A stretch of 52,113 nucleotides of DNA, taken from assembly GCA_964346275.1 (NCBI GenBank), contig CAYFUR010000013.1, positions 1 to 52,113 on the forward strand. The letters run 5' to 3'. Shown here piece by piece: positions 50,676 to 52,113 of the stretch; positions within the stretch are counted from its first letter, which is position 1; each line of letters begins with the position of its first letter. Source of the stretch: CAYFUR01 sp964346275. Lineage in GTDB: Bacteria; Sumerlaeota; Sumerlaeia; SLMS01. Under the pieces are notes generated by a model. It worked only from the letters and a program-made list of their open reading frames with translations, did no database searches and had not been told where the DNA came from. A program made the translations under genes and the position numbers.

Positions 50676-51176
50676 TCAGATCATATTGAGGAAATACAAA
50701 ATTCCCACGATGCCTCCCGCAAGGGCAATCAGGAAGATGATGGGGACGATTTTTCCGCCCTTCTTCCCTTTTTTGCCTTTCTTCCCTTTGGCGAGACTGG
50801 GAGGCACATAGCCTTCGTTGAGAAACTTCAGAGCACCCACGGTCCGGCTCAAGTAGATCACGGAGATGTGGAGTTCTTTGTAAAATCCCTTTTGATCCGC
50901 TTCGGGCAAGTTCCGAAAATGCGAGATGGAAATGGCCCCTTTGAGCTGCGCTGAGATTTGGTCCCGGCGAAAGGGAAACTTCTTCTCGTCGATGCGCTGA
51001 CCCAGCTTGCGGATGTTCTGGGCGATGGCACTGGTGGTTTCAATGAAGTCGGCCTCTTCCTGCTGGTCGATCTCCTCATCGGAGATGCCTTTGAGGAAAA
51101 ATTGCCGGTAGCGAAGCCACTGGCCGAGAAGAGTTTGAGCCAATTCAAGGTTTTCGACGATTTCCTGTTTTTTCAT
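50676..51176 (-). CDS. Helical protein with basic linker and C-terminal membrane tail
   Basis: A 166-residue protein. Residues 1-125 are helical and match the 148-residue protein at 46640 in the spacing of W, FF, F, IA and N. A basic linker KGKKGKKGKKGGK (about 130-143) leads to one C-terminal membrane helix (VPIIFLIALAGGIVGILYFL) ending NMI, so the domain is cytoplasmic and tail-anchored. No known family. AGGA precedes the ATG at 51176. The space to the large lipoprotein gene (171 bases) could hold a promoter. Confidence 0.7.
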   Translation of the reverse strand: MKKQEIVENLELAQTLLGQWLRYRQFFLKGISDEEIDQQEEADFIETTSAIAQNIRKLGQRIDEKKFPFRRDQISAQLKGAISISHFRNLPEADQKGFYKELHISVIYLSRTVGALKFLNEGYVPPSLAKGKKGKKGKKGGKIVPIIFLIALAGGIVGILYFLNMI

Positions 51177-51267
51177 CGAAGCGATCCTGGAGAGTTAAAC
51201 AAATGAAGCCTCGCGTCCATATTTGGCCGGAGGCTTCCCGAACACGGATCGGGGGGGAAAGGGAAAT

Positions 51268-52113
51268 TCAGAAATATCGGCTGCTGGCGTTGCCGATCGG
51301 TGCCCCCGCCGTTGATCCTTCGAAACCGGCGCCGCCAAAGCCCCGTCCCGCGCCTTCTTCATCTTCGTCGATTTCGTGAGGATAGAAATTTGCCGGCATG
51401 GGGACGCGGGGAGCACGCGGCGGAGGTGGCAGGAAGGTTTTGTAAAATGGGCTGGCGAATTCGTCGGGGTTGATACGGTATTCGCGGAGAAAATTCTCTC
51501 CCCATTCGCGGAGTTTGCGGTCTTGCTCGCGTTCGAGATCCATGAGGTGGGGAAGTCCCGAGAAGGGATTGGTGGAAGCGACGCGAACCTGAGAGAATTC
51601 CATGGGGGTGAGGTTGGCGAAGAAGTCCATGCGCTCGGATTCCCGTGGCTCAAAGAGGTACGTTCGCAGTGAGGCATCGGTCCGGGAAACGATGCCCTGG
51701 AGATCGCGAAGAAGCCCCTGCTCGACGTTTTCTCCCTCGACAACGCCATCGGGCGGGGGCGAGACGAATTTGAGTGTCTGAATGATTCGGGTTTTTACAT
51801 AGTGCGATTCCGGGCTGATAAACTCGTCATCGTTGATGGTGATGTTTGTATAGATGTTGTCATTGGCGACGGCATCGTGGCCGCGCTCGCCATCGTCGTA
51901 GTAGTTTCCGGAGGCCGTTGCGAGGATGCTGAGTTCGCGAGCGTCTTTGAGGATCTGGCCGGTGCGGACACCCACGATGCGCTCGCCGCCCCATGCGGTC
52001 AGCTTGGCGGGCTCGGCGGGCTGCTGTTGTTGCTGTTGCTGCTGGCCAAAGCCCTGGCCTGGCTGGGCGCCAAAGGGATTTTGTTGGTTAGCGCCTTGGG
52101 CGCCGAAGGGATT
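51268..52113 (-). CDS. Gln-rich protein with DDG-x-G-x-D-A motif (partial, N-terminus off window)
   Basis: The C-terminal 281 residues of a longer protein; the frame is open to the right edge. The visible start is low-complexity: two NPFGAQ units, then FGQ followed by a run of eight Gln in all. Then comes TGQILKDARELSILATASGNYYDDGERGHDAVAND, resembling the YDDGxxGDAVAxD motif found in extracellular Ca-binding or Ig-like domains, but with an extra helical tail. The C-terminal 80 residues are Pro- and Gly-rich (LPPPPRAPRVPMPANF) and probably disordered. Family not recognised. It is 91 bases upstream of the tail-anchored gene, same strand. Confidence 0.6.
   Translation of the reverse strand, partial: NPFGAQGANQQNPFGAQPGQGFGQQQQQQQQPAEPAKLTAWGGERIVGVRTGQILKDARELSILATASGNYYDDGERGHDAVANDNIYTNITINDDEFISPESHYVKTRIIQTLKFVSPPPDGVVEGENVEQGLLRDLQGIVSRTDASLRTYLFEPRESERMDFFANLTPMEFSQVRVASTNPFSGLPHLMDLEREQDRKLREWGENFLREYRINPDEFASPFYKTFLPPPPRAPRVPMPANFYPHEIDEDEEGAGRGFGGAGFEGSTAGAPIGNASSRYF

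Overview
The window is a GC-rich, densely coding bacterial chromosome segment of about 52 kb carrying some 43 protein genes and no rRNA, tRNA, CRISPR array or prophage that I can see. Three runs of exactly 100 N mark scaffold joins, so this is a draft or metagenome-type assembly. The gene set suggests a Gram-negative-type, free-living heterotroph: many lipoproteins, a Tat-exported superoxide dismutase, a type II/IV pseudopilin of the NFLEAQTRSKVSRV type, divergent relatives of NamZ (DUF1343) and DUF2961, and a GHL10 lipoprotein. This combination reminds me of Candidatus Hydrogenedentes, Sumerlaeota or PVC-neighbour genomes. That is an impression, not a placement.

Layout. 1-3107 (minus): GHL10 lipoprotein cut by the window edge, VKOR-DsbA thiol oxidase, degenerate metallophosphoesterase-like protein. 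3314-4063: AT-richer three-helix membrane protein next to a gap. 4359-5868 (minus): ispH and a small unknown gene. 6031-7734: recN. 8230-11367 (minus): tight operon of an unknown gene, an argH-type lyase and a methyltransferase. 11635-17853 (minus): coupled exported-protein operon (NamZ-like, carboxypeptidase-regulatory/Ig lipoprotein, DUF2961). 18087-20599 (plus): TPR-zincin and DUF445. 20944-23610 (minus): JAMM-DinG helicase fusion. 23771-29523: small exported proteins, C4 zinc-ribbon coiled coil, FAD/Fe-S D-lactate-type dehydrogenase. 29625-32753 (minus): membrane-protein operon. 33330-36445 (plus): AAC(3)-family protein, unknown protein, iscS, A-type Fe-S carrier. 36581-40379 (minus): LVIVD propeller and a TPR-C39 peptidase-membrane protein. 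40502-44890 (plus): small membrane proteins, pseudopilin, glycosyltransferase 4, LURP/scramblase-like protein. 45076-45867 (minus): sod. 46640-52113 (minus): unusual envelope cluster.

Two things stand out. First, the 46.6-52.1 kb cluster combines a 1068-residue repeat lipoprotein, a 47-residue membrane micro-protein, and two distant paralogues; one paralogue carries its own membrane tail, while the other is encoded beside the free-standing micro-membrane protein. I recognise no described system here. Second, the octamer GTCTATAC/GTATAGAC occurs 17 times, nearly always reading Val-Tyr-Thr in genes. It also sits at the centre of two related long imperfect palindromes in convergent intergenic spaces, which look like multi-copy elements. 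A separate array of four short hairpins lies at 33.05-33.16 kb.
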